From: Jiulongibacter sp966250325
GTDB lineage: Bacteria; Bacteroidota; Bacteroidia; Cytophagales; Spirosomataceae
DNA length: 64,000 nucleotides
NCBI GenBank assembly: GCA_966250325.1
Contig: CBINGY010000021.1
Span: 4,152 to 68,151 of the forward strand
Reading direction: 5' to 3'
The notes beneath the pieces were generated by a model. The model did no database searches. It was not told the origin of the DNA and was given only the letters and a program-made list of their open reading frames with translations. Below, piece by piece: positions 34,029 to 42,365 of the stretch. Within the stretch, counting starts at the first letter, position 1. Each line of letters opens with the position of its first letter. The position numbers and the translations under genes are program-made.

Positions 34029-35051
34029 TTATTGATAACTTATCTCAGTCTCCCCTTCAGAGCCTGCAACCTTCTTGAGAAGGGGACCCTGGAAGGTATA
34101 ATTGATGTATCGTTCATCAGGAGTTTCACGGCCATAGTTCTTTACCACCGTAACTTTTCCCGGATTCGAAAGTAGCAATTTCAGAGGTAGAAGGTCAATA
34201 TTTTCCTGCTGATTATAATACTGAAACACACTTGCGAAAAGGGCTATCTGATCTTTCTCTGACGCCAGTGCCTGTGGAGCCCAATGGTGGTCAAAATCGC
34301 TGAAAACATAACGCTGCTGAATGTTGGCGTCCATGCCGTTTAAATCGCCTCCAGCGGCATAGTTAATTCTGAAGTCTGCAATAATCTCTTGGTTTTCAAT
34401 ATCGTACGTAAGTCTCAGCGTTTCTTCCAATAAAAAGATACTATTTGTGAGCCTGTTATATTCATCAAAAGTGACTACCCGTTGTCCTCTTGTGTCTGAG
34501 GGGGTAAATGCATTTTCAGCGAAGGGAAATTCTATTAGGTCAATATCACCATCCCCATTTCTTGGCACATCATAAGAAAGGTTTTGAAGTTTTACAGCAC
34601 CATTGAAATGGACTTCTTCCTGATAATTCAATGTTTTTATCTTTCCGTTTTCATAAATAAAGTCTGCCTTTTCTGAGCCATCAAAACCCAGCATTGCTTT
34701 GCTTGTGGGTTTCTCTAAAGCGACAGTATATTTCTTTTGAAGACCTGCATCATCGGTTAACTCCAGAGATTTTAAATTGTTTAACTGAATGCTTTCTCCA
34801 GTGCTCGGTGTACCTGGTATATCTGTTTGGAAATACAGATGGACCGATTCGTTATCAGATGCCCATGCGGGAATCTTTAGCGTAATTGTCTTTAAGTCTT
34901 CGTCTATGACGGCTTCAGAAAGTGGCCAAAACTCCTGAATGGCGAGTCGTTCTAACACAATTGGAGATTCTTCTTCCAAGTTTGAAAGATTTTCTTTCTG
35001 GCATGCTACAAAAAGAAGGGTAAGAGAGGTAAGGATTAGTAGATTTTTCAT
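34029..35051 (-). CDS. Hypothetical lipoprotein
   Basis: A 340-residue protein with a lipoprotein signal MKNLLILTSLTLLFVAC (cysteine at 17) followed by QKENLSN. Residues about 30-110 look like an Ig-like domain of the kind found in Bacteroidota DUF5018-type lipoproteins (LKTITLKIPAWASDNESV). The rest is predicted beta-rich (VVTFDEYNRLTNSIF, RYINYTFQGPLLKKV). The family is not recognised. It is not obviously part of a polysaccharide-utilisation locus. Confidence 0.65.
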   Translation of the reverse strand: MKNLLILTSLTLLFVACQKENLSNLEEESPIVLERLAIQEFWPLSEAVIDEDLKTITLKIPAWASDNESVHLYFQTDIPGTPSTGESIQLNNLKSLELTDDAGLQKKYTVALEKPTSKAMLGFDGSEKADFIYENGKIKTLNYQEEVHFNGAVKLQNLSYDVPRNGDGDIDLIEFPFAENAFTPSDTRGQRVVTFDEYNRLTNSIFLLEETLRLTYDIENQEIIADFRINYAAGGDLNGMDANIQQRYVFSDFDHHWAPQALASEKDQIALFASVFQYYNQQENIDLLPLKLLLSNPGKVTVVKNYGRETPDERYINYTFQGPLLKKVAGSEGETEISYQ

Positions 35052-35132
35052 TTGGATGAGAATTTAAGTTGTTCAATTTACTCGTAGACAGTGGAATCTG
35101 AAAATTATCTATCTGGAATTTATTCTACGGAG

Positions 35133-35834
35133 TTAAAAAATGCTGAATGCTAGGCCCTTCATTTTTAGGAATAATTCGGCGAGCACCTTCACATCCCGCT
35201 CACAATATTCCATGATTCTGGGGAGGTCGTTTTCTTCGTGGTAAACCCGGTTTACATCGGCCCCGCTTATATCTGATTTACTACTGGGGATATCAAAAAC
35301 GGCTGCAAGCAGATCGAGTGAAGTAAAGTTCTTGTAATCGCCAAATTTCCAGAGCTCCATGGTGTCGATGTGGCTGATCTCCCATGGCTTTTTGCCTCCC
35401 AGATCAAGAGCAAAGGGGAGTTTTATGCCATGAATGAGCATGCGGCGGGATAGATACGGAAAGTCAAATTCTTTTCCGTTATGAGCACAAAGCATGAGTG
35501 AGTTTTTTGCCCGGTGACTATCCAGAATGTCTCCAAATTTTTCCAGTAATTCCTTCTCCGAATCAGCGGCTAGCGTCTTGGTTTTCAGCTGAAGTTGTTT
35601 GTTTTCATCGAGATAAAAGCCACCAATTCCAATGCAAATAATCTGCCCGAATTCTGCATAGATGGCAGCTCTTTGCGGATAAAGTGATTCCGGGGTCTGT
35701 TCTTCGTCTTTTTTAAGATAGCTTGCTTTGCGATCCCAAAGGGGTTTTAGTCGTTCAGGAACTTCCCCGTAGGTTTTGTACCGGGCTGCAGTTTCTATGT
35801 CCAGAAAGAGGATATTGAAGAGGAGTGGATCCAT
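35133..35834 (-). CDS. 3'-5' exonuclease, PolB-like DEDD superfamily
   Basis: A 233-residue RNase H-fold exonuclease. The DEDD acids are visible: D-x-E in LFLDIETAARY, Asp in CAHNGKEFDFPYLSRR, and a late D in YCERDVKVLAEL. An insertion with VPERLKPLWDRKAS follows the first motif. This domain is found as the free-standing 'predicted 3'-5' exonuclease related to PolB'. Substrate and partner are unknown. It is a single gene between lipoprotein and nucleotidyltransferase genes. Confidence 0.85.
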   Translation of the reverse strand: MDPLLFNILFLDIETAARYKTYGEVPERLKPLWDRKASYLKKDEEQTPESLYPQRAAIYAEFGQIICIGIGGFYLDENKQLQLKTKTLAADSEKELLEKFGDILDSHRAKNSLMLCAHNGKEFDFPYLSRRMLIHGIKLPFALDLGGKKPWEISHIDTMELWKFGDYKNFTSLDLLAAVFDIPSSKSDISGADVNRVYHEENDLPRIMEYCERDVKVLAELFLKMKGLAFSIF

Positions 35835-35898
35835 AAGTATTTACTTAATTAAAAGCTAAGCTATTGATTTTAAGTTGTAAAGATAGCGACTGAACTAA

Positions 35899-36357
35899 TT
35901 ATTTTCCTTTCAGCTTCTCAATATCATTTAAGTCCTGGTTTCTTCCTGCAGCTTCTTTGGCCTGTATCAAATGGTTAAAATGAATGACTCTGATTTTAAA
36001 GTCTCCATCTTGATAGTCAAACGCTGAAGAATAAGTTTCCTCAAATTCCAAACCTTTAACTTTAGTAAGTATCTCAATACAGGAGGGTGGTTTACCAAAA
36101 GTGAAAACATCAAATTTCTCCGTATCCAAAAAATGTTGTTTAGTAATGGCGTAGATAGGTAAGCCAAAGATTCGGAAAGCTTCCTGCAGACGTATAAAAT
36201 TGTCTTCTGTTGGTTCTACCCATAAGTCTATATCGCCAGTAGTACGGTTATAACCATGAATTATTACTGAGTAACCTCCGATAAGAACGTATCTGACATT
36301 AGTCGAATTCAGAGCATTTACGAAATCCTTAAAATCAGGGTTGAATATATCTGCCAT
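35899..36357 (-). CDS. Nucleotidyltransferase (AbiEii/MNT-like)
   Basis: A 152-residue minimal nucleotidyltransferase. The opening VRYVLIGGYSVIIHGYNRTTGDIDLW has the G-G motif and the D-I-D metal pair, the same pattern as the broken copy at 25673. Related proteins act as antitoxins or as nucleotidyl-adding enzymes in two-gene modules. Its ATG overlaps the stop of the small upstream gene (TAATG), so they are made together, and that gene is its probable partner. Confidence 0.82.
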   Translation of the reverse strand: MADIFNPDFKDFVNALNSTNVRYVLIGGYSVIIHGYNRTTGDIDLWVEPTEDNFIRLQEAFRIFGLPIYAITKQHFLDTEKFDVFTFGKPPSCIEILTKVKGLEFEETYSSAFDYQDGDFKIRVIHFNHLIQAKEAAGRNQDLNDIEKLKGK

Positions 36358-36566
36358 TATTCCGGAAGTATTCTATGCGAAAATATAGTTTTGTCAACTT
36401 TGGGAGGGTTTTCTACGTCGTATCCCCAAGCCTGGGCGTTCAGGAAAGCTGCTGCTTCCAGCCGTTCTCTGAGGGTCTTACTTTGCCAGTATTCCCGGGT
36501 TCTTTTCTCGTTCTCCTCATGGGTGCCGCACCAAAAAGAGGTTTTATCTATTCTGAAATCACTCAT
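36357..36566 (-). CDS. Small partner protein of the nucleotidyltransferase
   Basis: A 69-residue polar protein with the core REYWQSKTLRERLEAAAFLN, then AQAWGYD. From memory, short proteins with a YW-x-S-K-T-x-x-E-R-L-E-A-A core are common in Bacteroidota, directly upstream of a nucleotidyltransferase gene. They behave as a conserved two-gene unit of unproven function, perhaps toxin-antitoxin like. Coupled to the downstream gene by TAATG. Confidence 0.72.
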   Translation of the reverse strand: MSDFRIDKTSFWCGTHEENEKRTREYWQSKTLRERLEAAAFLNAQAWGYDVENPPKVDKTIFSHRILPE

Positions 36567-36626
36567 TTTTTATCTTTTTACTAATCTAGACGTTTTTAAC
36601 AAGGAGGCAATTAAGAGCACGGAAAT

Positions 36627-37616
36627 TTACTTTTGCCTGGCAACAATATCCTTAACAATCTGCTCTGCATGCACCCTCGAATTTTCTATAAATAGACTAT
36701 GCGTATTCATACCACCACATACCACCCCGGCCAGATATACATTGGGAAGATTGGTTTCCATGCTTTCCTCGCTGTATTCGGGTTTCATGATTTCGTCTTT
36801 TGACAAATGGATTCCGATTTTCTTTAAAAACTGCAGATTAGGCTGATAGCCGGTCATGGCTATTACCCAGTCATTGGCAATTGTTTTTTCACCAGCCGGG
36901 GTTTGAATCAGCACTTCATTTTCACGTATTTCTTTCACATTTGACTGGAAATAGGCCGTGATAGATCCTTCTTTAATCCGGTTTTCTATATCTGGTTTTA
37001 CCCAATATTTGACCCGTTCACCGATACCATCCTCCCGTATCACCATCGTTACTTCGGCTCCTTTTCTCCAGGTTTCCATGGCGGCATCTACCGCAGAGTT
37101 ATTGGCACCTATCACCAGCACTTTTTGCATGGCATAGAAACTGGGATCTTTGTAATAATGGGTCACTTTTGACAGCTCTTCACCTGGAATGTTCAGTAGA
37201 TTTGGAATGTCGTAAAAACCTGTGGCTATGATAATATTCTTTGCGGTGTAGTTATTTTTGGTGGTTTGAATTTCATATCGCATGCGGGTTTCGCTCTCAC
37301 TAGGGTTAACCATGAGAACCTCTTCAAACAAATTCAGATTTAACTCCCATTGGTTTACCACTCTGCGGTAATACTCCAGGGCTTCCGGGCGGGTGGGCTT
37401 GGCATTCAGGCTCATAAAAGGCACGTTCCCAATCTCCAGCCTTTCTGATGTGCTGAAGAAGGTCATGTTCAGCGGATAATTGTATAAGGAATTAACCAGA
37501 GTTCCTTTTTCCAGGATCAGGTAACTGAGTCCGGCTTTTTTAGCTTCAATACCACAGGCCAGACCTATGGGCCCGCCGCCGATGATCACGAGGTCTTTTT
37601 CAGATAGTTCCATCAT
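36627..37616 (-). CDS. ypdA: YpdA-family FAD-dependent bacillithiol disulfide reductase
   Basis: A 329-residue flavoprotein. It has the FAD motif LVIIGGGPIGLACGIEAKKAG and the NADPH motif VLVIGANNSAVDAAMETWRKG, plus the YpdA-specific YNYPLNMTFFSTSERLEIGN. YpdA reduces oxidised bacillithiol with NADPH in Firmicutes and is shared by many Bacteroidota, which suggests the organism makes bacillithiol. No bsh genes are in the window. Two ATG codons in tandem begin the gene. A perfect palindrome lies 3 bases upstream. Confidence 0.88.
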   Translation of the reverse strand: MMELSEKDLVIIGGGPIGLACGIEAKKAGLSYLILEKGTLVNSLYNYPLNMTFFSTSERLEIGNVPFMSLNAKPTRPEALEYYRRVVNQWELNLNLFEEVLMVNPSESETRMRYEIQTTKNNYTAKNIIIATGFYDIPNLLNIPGEELSKVTHYYKDPSFYAMQKVLVIGANNSAVDAAMETWRKGAEVTMVIREDGIGERVKYWVKPDIENRIKEGSITAYFQSNVKEIRENEVLIQTPAGEKTIANDWVIAMTGYQPNLQFLKKIGIHLSKDEIMKPEYSEESMETNLPNVYLAGVVCGGMNTHSLFIENSRVHAEQIVKDIVARQK

Positions 37617-37619
37617 TTA

Positions 37620-37633
37620 AGGAATGCATTCCT
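37620..37633. promoter_or_regulatory. Perfect 14-bp palindrome at the ypdA start
   Basis: AGGAATGCATTCCT is a perfect palindrome beginning 3 bases upstream of the ypdA ATG. It lies downstream of the likely -7 box (37714-37721), so a bound protein or RNA structure there could block the transcript or its translation. Confidence 0.4.
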
Positions 37634-37674
37634 CACAAAATTGGTTCTTAATGCGTTAATTAAAAAAATTGTAT

Positions 37675-37695
37675 GGTTTTCTGTAGTAGAAAACC
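37675..37695. repeat. Inverted repeat between ypdA and rseP
   Basis: GGTTTTC (37675-37681) / GAAAACC (37689-37695) with loop TGTAGTA is a perfect seven-base inverted repeat followed by GATTTTTG on the plus strand. It could be an operator or a weak terminator in the divergent promoter region. Confidence 0.4.
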
Positions 37696-37713
37696 GATTT
37701 TTGCGATTCTTTA

Positions 37714-37721
37714 CAAAACTA
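37714..37721 (-). promoter_or_regulatory. -7 box for ypdA
   Basis: On the minus strand this reads TAGTTTTG, an exact TAnnTTTG match, about 98 bases upstream of the ypdA start. The long leader would include both the 37675 inverted repeat and the 37620 palindrome. Confidence 0.4.
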
Positions 37722-37764
37722 ATAACCAATCTATTCCCGGGCTCTGGTGCCGAGGGAGACAATT

Positions 37765-39111
37765 ATGGAAGGACTAATTATGGCAGGTCAGCTGCTGCTC
37801 GGGCTGACAATCCTCGTGGGTTTACATGAATTTGGCCACTTCATTGCCGCCCGTATGTTCGGCATTCGCGTAAATAAATTCTATATCTTTTTTGATTTCC
37901 TGTTTCCCATGCCCAATGTGCTCAATTTTGCACTTTGGAAAAAGAAAAAAGGCGATACCGAGTACGGTCTGGGCTGGTTTCCCATGGGAGGCTATGTGGA
38001 TATAGAGGGGATGATCGATGAAACCAAAGACTCATCAAAACTGGCCTCTGAGCCACAGCCTTATGAATTTAGAGCCAAGCCGGCCTGGCAGCGACTCATT
38101 GTGATGCTTGGTGGAATCATTGTCAATGTGGTATTGGGGGTGCTGATATTCTGGTTGATCACGTACAAGAACGGGGAGAATTACCTTTCCATGGAAGAAG
38201 TGAATAAGAAAGGTATTGTGGCCTATCCGATTGCAGAAGAGGTAGGTCTTAAAACAGGAGATAAGATACTAAACGTTTCTGGTAAAGAAATCAAATATTT
38301 TTCAGATCTGATCGATTCAGATGTCATTCTTGGTGAAAACGTATATTTCACGGTGAAGCGTGACAGCAATACCCTGGAAGTGCCGCTGCCTAATGATCTT
38401 TATGAAAAACTTTCGGATGAGAACTCGGAAGGATTTATTGGTGCTTTGCAAACCTTTCGTGTAGGAGAGGTTTCTGAAGATACTCCGGCCAGTGAAATAG
38501 GATTGAAAGCTGAAGATCGCCTGGTGAGCTTTAACGGTAAACCAATTACTTATTACCATGAGTTTACCCAACTGGCAGATGAGAACGCCGGAAAGGAAGT
38601 TAAATTAGGTGTACTGAGAGGTAAAGATACATTGAGCCTGAGCCCGACATTAACCGAAGATGGTAAACTTGGATTTCTTGCCGCACCAGACCTGAACTAC
38701 GAGCACGTAGATCTGGGTCTTGGGCAGGCTTTTGGGATTGGTGCAGGCAGGGCTCTTTCTGTAATCACCGATAATATCAAAGGATTTAAGAAGATTTTCA
38801 GTGGACAGGTTTCAGCCGGAAAGGCATTGGCTGGTCCCGTGGGTATAGCCCGTAAATTTTATGGGGGAATCTGGGATTGGGGTCGTTTCTGGATGATTAC
38901 CGGAATGTTATCTATGGCCCTGGCCTTTATGAATTTACTACCCATACCGGCTTTGGATGGCGGCCATGCTCTCATCTTACTTTTTGAAATGGTCTCTGGT
39001 CGTACTCCATCGGAGAAATTCATGGAACGTACTCAGCAGATAGGTATGATCATTTTATTGAGCTTACTGGCGTGGATCATGTTTAACGATACCGTACAAG
39101 CCATCTTTTAA
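37765..39111 (+). CDS. rseP: RIP metalloprotease RseP (site-2 protease)
   Basis: A 448-residue inner-membrane zinc protease that cuts transmembrane substrates such as anti-sigma factors. HExxH at residues 21-25 (VGLHEFGHF) in the first helix, two PDZ domains in the middle (EEVGLKTGDKILNVSGKEI and ASEIGLKAEDRLVSFNGKPI), and the C-terminal NLLPIPALDGGHAL motif with the third zinc ligand. The frame is open to a GTG at 37747, but the ATG at 37765 follows an AGGGAG stretch and gives the usual start. The DUF6702 gene overlaps its stop (TAATG). Confidence 0.93.
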   Translation: MEGLIMAGQLLLGLTILVGLHEFGHFIAARMFGIRVNKFYIFFDFLFPMPNVLNFALWKKKKGDTEYGLGWFPMGGYVDIEGMIDETKDSSKLASEPQPYEFRAKPAWQRLIVMLGGIIVNVVLGVLIFWLITYKNGENYLSMEEVNKKGIVAYPIAEEVGLKTGDKILNVSGKEIKYFSDLIDSDVILGENVYFTVKRDSNTLEVPLPNDLYEKLSDENSEGFIGALQTFRVGEVSEDTPASEIGLKAEDRLVSFNGKPITYYHEFTQLADENAGKEVKLGVLRGKDTLSLSPTLTEDGKLGFLAAPDLNYEHVDLGLGQAFGIGAGRALSVITDNIKGFKKIFSGQVSAGKALAGPVGIARKFYGGIWDWGRFWMITGMLSMALAFMNLLPIPALDGGHALILLFEMVSGRTPSEKFMERTQQIGMIILLSLLAWIMFNDTVQAIF

Positions 39112-39605
39112 TGAGGTTTCTTGTGATCATAGGATTTTTACTGACAGGGCTTATGGCCCTGTTTTCCTTTGATATGCGTCATGATTTTCATACTTCGCTC
39201 ACAGAAATGAGATTTAATCCTGAAACCGGCTCGCTGGAAACTACGGTTAGATTATTTACCGATGATCTGGAGAATGCCCTTAGTACAGCTAACAAAAGAA
39301 CAGTAAAACTAAAGGACGCAGATGCCGATAAGTTGGTACGGGTATATATTCAGAAACACCTGGCTTTTGTAAAAGGCAATGAGGTGGTACTGGCCGAATA
39401 CATCGGAAAAGAGGTAGAGCCTGATGTGAGCTGGGTATACCTCGAGTTTAATGACACCGGAAAGTTGAAAGGGCTTGATCTTCTGAACTCCATATTTACC
39501 GAACTCTTTGATGATCAAAGTAACCTCGTGAATATCATCTATCCCGATAAGCGTAAAACATTGCTGTTTAATCAGAAGAAAAAGCTCCTGTCTTTTGAAT
39601 ATTGA
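39111..39605 (+). CDS. DUF6702 family protein
   Basis: A 164-residue protein with a signal peptide (MRFLVIIGFLLTGLMALFSF) and a beta-rich mature part. The marks are HDFHTSLTEMRFNPETGSLE, TVRLFTDDLENAL and FVKGNEVVLAEYIGKEVE, which are typical of the DUF6702 family of Bacteroidota. Function is unknown; it is likely periplasmic or outer-membrane associated. It begins on the stop codon of rseP, so it may be made with the protease. Confidence 0.82.
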   Translation: MRFLVIIGFLLTGLMALFSFDMRHDFHTSLTEMRFNPETGSLETTVRLFTDDLENALSTANKRTVKLKDADADKLVRVYIQKHLAFVKGNEVVLAEYIGKEVEPDVSWVYLEFNDTGKLKGLDLLNSIFTELFDDQSNLVNIIYPDKRKTLLFNQKKKLLSFEY

Positions 39606-39663
39606 GACCGATCGACTTAAAATATTTCAATATTTATGGGTTTTGTACAACAATTTCTTCCAA

Positions 39664-39681
39664 TAGTATGCCTGCATACTA
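39664..39681. promoter_or_regulatory. Candidate MarR operator
   Basis: TAGTATGC-CT-GCATACTA is an 18-bp palindrome with perfect eight-base arms. It ends 11 bases before the -7 box (39693-39700) of the marR gene, so it covers the -33 region. Size, symmetry and place are those of MarR-family autoregulatory operators. Confidence 0.65.
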
Positions 39682-39692
39682 GGAAAGCTGTG

Positions 39693-39700
39693 TAATTTTG
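39693..39700 (+). promoter_or_regulatory. -7 box for marR
   Basis: TAATTTTG matches TAnnTTTG exactly and ends 30 bases before the marR ATG. The -33 position is occupied by the palindrome at 39664-39681. Confidence 0.6.
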
Positions 39701-39730
39701 TGATTCGTCGAATTACCCATCTTATCAGGA

Positions 39731-40210
39731 ATGCGTAAAGAAGAAACCATAGATTTTCATATTAAGTGGGCCTGGCATGCTATATCCCGTATGTATAATA
39801 TATACGCCGGCCAGAATGATATGACGATGTCTATAGGTTACGTTTTGCTGAATATTGACCAGGAAAATGGAACCCCGGCCACTAAAATAGGCCCTTCGAT
39901 AGGAATGGAACCCCGGAGCCTCACCCGGATGTTGAAATCTCTGGAAGAAAAGGGATGGATCAAAAGGGTGGCCGATGACAAAGACAAACGGTTTGTCAAT
40001 GTTTTTCTTACGGAAGAGGGAAAGGCAAAGCGTAATTTTGCACGGGAAGGCGTTATTGCTTTTAACAAAACTATTCTGGAGAAAATCCCCGAAGACAAAA
40101 TCAAAGTCTTTATTGGGGTGATTGATCAGATAAAAAATATTGTAGAGGAACAGACAGCTGATACACGAGCAGGTTTAGCAGCTCTTGAGAATATGGATAC
40201 GCTGCTCTAA
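39731..40210 (+). CDS. MarR family transcriptional regulator
   Basis: A 159-residue winged-helix repressor. It has an N-terminal dimerisation helix, the recognition region GPSIGMEPRSLTRMLKSLEEKGWIKR, the wing DKDKRFVNVFLTEEGKAK and C-terminal helices. MarR proteins bind palindromes as dimers and let go on binding small ligands. In other Bacteroidota close relatives lie before fatty-acid oxidation genes (recalled, not checked); here the following gene is a small outer-membrane-like protein instead. It is probably self-regulated through the 39664 palindrome. Confidence 0.9.
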   Translation: MRKEETIDFHIKWAWHAISRMYNIYAGQNDMTMSIGYVLLNIDQENGTPATKIGPSIGMEPRSLTRMLKSLEEKGWIKRVADDKDKRFVNVFLTEEGKAKRNFAREGVIAFNKTILEKIPEDKIKVFIGVIDQIKNIVEEQTADTRAGLAALENMDTLL

Positions 40211-40233
40211 ATCTATTTACCTATAACCTTGTC

Positions 40234-40683
40234 ATGCGAAACTTTTCTTTGAGGGCTGTATTTTTCCTGCTCCTATTTGCCGGTACTTCCCGGGCTCAAA
40301 GTGTAGCCTATTACCCTTTCAGTTCAATTCTGGCGGTAAGTACAAATCCTGAAACGGCTCTATGGTTTGATCTTCGGTTTCAAACCAATTCTTTTTTCTC
40401 ATCACTCAGTACGGAATTTGCCCCGGCAGTAAACCTGAACAGTAATCCCAGAGGAAGATTTTATCTGGGAGGTGGAGTACGAGCAAACTTTCTGGCTCAT
40501 CTGGCAGATGCATCTGTAATGGAAGGTTATTTTTTCAATGCCGGCGTAAGATCTGCACCAATAGAGAAAATTCCTCAGCTTCAGTTTGCCTTTGAAATGT
40601 CTCCTTTTGCAGCCCGTGATTTCGAGTCGGGCATTTTCAGAACCCGACTCGGAGTGGCCTATAATTTCTCACACAAAGAATAG
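40234..40683 (+). CDS. Hypothetical secreted, probably outer-membrane, protein
   Basis: A 149-residue protein with a signal peptide (MRNFSLRAVFFLLLFAGTSRA) and alternating polar/hydrophobic strands (ALWFDLRFQTNSFF, GRFYLGGGVRANFLA, QLQFAFEMSPF). It ends in the strand FRTRLGVAYNFSHKE, like a small beta-barrel. The family is not recognised. It follows marR by 23 bases on the same strand and may be part of its transcript. It is convergent with the S41 protease gene, with only one base between them. Confidence 0.6.
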   Translation: MRNFSLRAVFFLLLFAGTSRAQSVAYYPFSSILAVSTNPETALWFDLRFQTNSFFSSLSTEFAPAVNLNSNPRGRFYLGGGVRANFLAHLADASVMEGYFFNAGVRSAPIEKIPQLQFAFEMSPFAARDFESGIFRTRLGVAYNFSHKE

Positions 40684-40684
40684 G

Positions 40685-42328
40685 TTATAATTTTGCAGCC
40701 CGGTCAAAATGCTTCAGAGCCGTTTTTACAGACTCGTCGTTTTGATTAACCACTTTATAAAAGGAATTACTTTTTCCATCAGAATCTTTCCAAATGGCTC
40801 TGGCTATAAGTGCTTTAACCTGGGTCTGAATAAATTCTTTTGACCTGTTGAATTCCTTTTCATTGTATTTGATTCCGAGAGCCGCTGCTTTTTTGTTGAT
40901 CTCAGAAAGCATATTCTGGCTCACCTGGAAGTTTTTCACGAATTCATCCAATGAATATCTGGAGAGCTCAGATTTATGATTATTGGTGTAGGTGACGGCA
41001 TACTCACGTAACACATTGGCATTGTAAAGGTCCATCAGATACATGCTTATGTGCGAAGTATCTCTGCTTACAAAAATATCCGGAGTAATACCTCCGCCTC
41101 CATAAACTGTGCGGCCGCCTTTTGTTTTGTACTTGTTTTTAGGATCATTCTTAATGCTGTCCTGAGAGAAATATTCCCCATGATCGGCTCTTACGCCTAA
41201 TTCTTCGTAATATTCATCCATGTGGCCGCTTTCATAAGGTTTTTGTATGCTCCTGCCAGAAGGAATATAGTACCTGGAAACCGTAAGACGTAGTTCAGAA
41301 CCATCTGAGAGCTGGATAGGGGCTTGTACCAAACCTTTTCCGAAAGTTCTGCGTCCTACGATCAGGGCACGGTCATAGTCTTGAAGAGCACCTGAAACTA
41401 TCTCAGAAGCTGAGGCCGAACCTTCATCTACCAGCACTACCAGGGCTCCTTCTTCAAATATTCCTTTTCTTCGGGCATATAATTTCCGGTCGTTTCGGTC
41501 GTCTTTGCCATCTGTATAAACCAATACTCCTGTCCCGGAAATAAATTCATCAGCCATAGCCACTGCTCTTTCCAGATACCCTCCGGGATTGCCTCTCAGA
41601 TCCAGAATGAGACGTTTCATACCTGCAGCTTTAAGCTCTTTAAGCCCGGAAATAAACTCATCGTACGTGGTTTCCGAGAATCGGGTAACTTTCAGATAAC
41701 CGGTTTGCTTATCGTCAAGAAGATAGGCCGCATCTACTGAGTAAGTCGGGATTTTATCGCGGATTACTTTAAAGTCAAGGATTTCTTTATAACCCTGTCT
41801 TTTGATTTTCATTTTAACTTCTGATCCTCTGGGCCCACGCAGGGTGCTGAAGATCAGTCGCGTATCTACCTGCTCACCCGTGAGGTCTACTCCATTGGCC
41901 TCCAGAATAGCATCACCGCTCATAATTCCTACTTCTTCAGAGGGCCCGCCAGATAACGGAGTAACCACATAAACGGTATCATTATATATATTAAACTCCA
42001 CACCAATACCATCAAAACCATTCTGAAGTTCAGACATAGCCAACTGAGCTTCTTCTGCGGGTAAATACGCTGTATGAGGGTCAAGCTTTTCAAGCATTTT
42101 CTGAATACCGTAAGTTGCAAGAGAGTCGGTGTCTACTTCGTCTACGTAGCTTCGGTCAATGTAAGTCAGAATTTCTTTAAATATTCCGGATGATTTAACC
42201 ACATCTCCTACATTGGATTTCGACCCGAAAAACCGGGCTCCAATCTGAATACCTGCGGCCAGGGTTACCGCTATTATCAAAGGAAGCCGAATGGCAAAAC
42301 GGCTGTTGTTGATTTTCTTCTGTTCCAA
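40685..42328 (-). CDS. S41 family C-terminal processing peptidase (CtpA-type)
   Basis: A 547-residue periplasmic serine protease anchored by an N-terminal helix (LPLIIAVTLAAGIQIGARFF). A PDZ domain lies near residues 95-180 (FDGIGVEFNIYNDTVYVV, SGDAILEANGVDL). The catalytic Ser306 lies in DEGSASASEI and the general-base Lys331 in RRTFGKGLVQ; their spacing of 25 is that of known C-terminal processing proteases. A C-terminal extension of about 150 residues is typical of Bacteroidota members. It trims the ends of periplasmic proteins. It is monocistronic. Confidence 0.92.
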   Translation of the reverse strand: MEQKKINNSRFAIRLPLIIAVTLAAGIQIGARFFGSKSNVGDVVKSSGIFKEILTYIDRSYVDEVDTDSLATYGIQKMLEKLDPHTAYLPAEEAQLAMSELQNGFDGIGVEFNIYNDTVYVVTPLSGGPSEEVGIMSGDAILEANGVDLTGEQVDTRLIFSTLRGPRGSEVKMKIKRQGYKEILDFKVIRDKIPTYSVDAAYLLDDKQTGYLKVTRFSETTYDEFISGLKELKAAGMKRLILDLRGNPGGYLERAVAMADEFISGTGVLVYTDGKDDRNDRKLYARRKGIFEEGALVVLVDEGSASASEIVSGALQDYDRALIVGRRTFGKGLVQAPIQLSDGSELRLTVSRYYIPSGRSIQKPYESGHMDEYYEELGVRADHGEYFSQDSIKNDPKNKYKTKGGRTVYGGGGITPDIFVSRDTSHISMYLMDLYNANVLREYAVTYTNNHKSELSRYSLDEFVKNFQVSQNMLSEINKKAAALGIKYNEKEFNRSKEFIQTQVKALIARAIWKDSDGKSNSFYKVVNQNDESVKTALKHFDRAAKL

Positions 42329-42357
42329 TGCTCTTTTCTTTTTCTTGATTAACTAAC

Positions 42358-42365
42358 AAATGTAT
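42358..42365 (-). promoter_or_regulatory. -7 box for the CtpA-type protease gene
   Basis: On the minus strand it reads TACATTTG, an exact match to TAnnTTTG, 29 bases before the start codon, giving a leader of about 25 nt. Confidence 0.55.
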
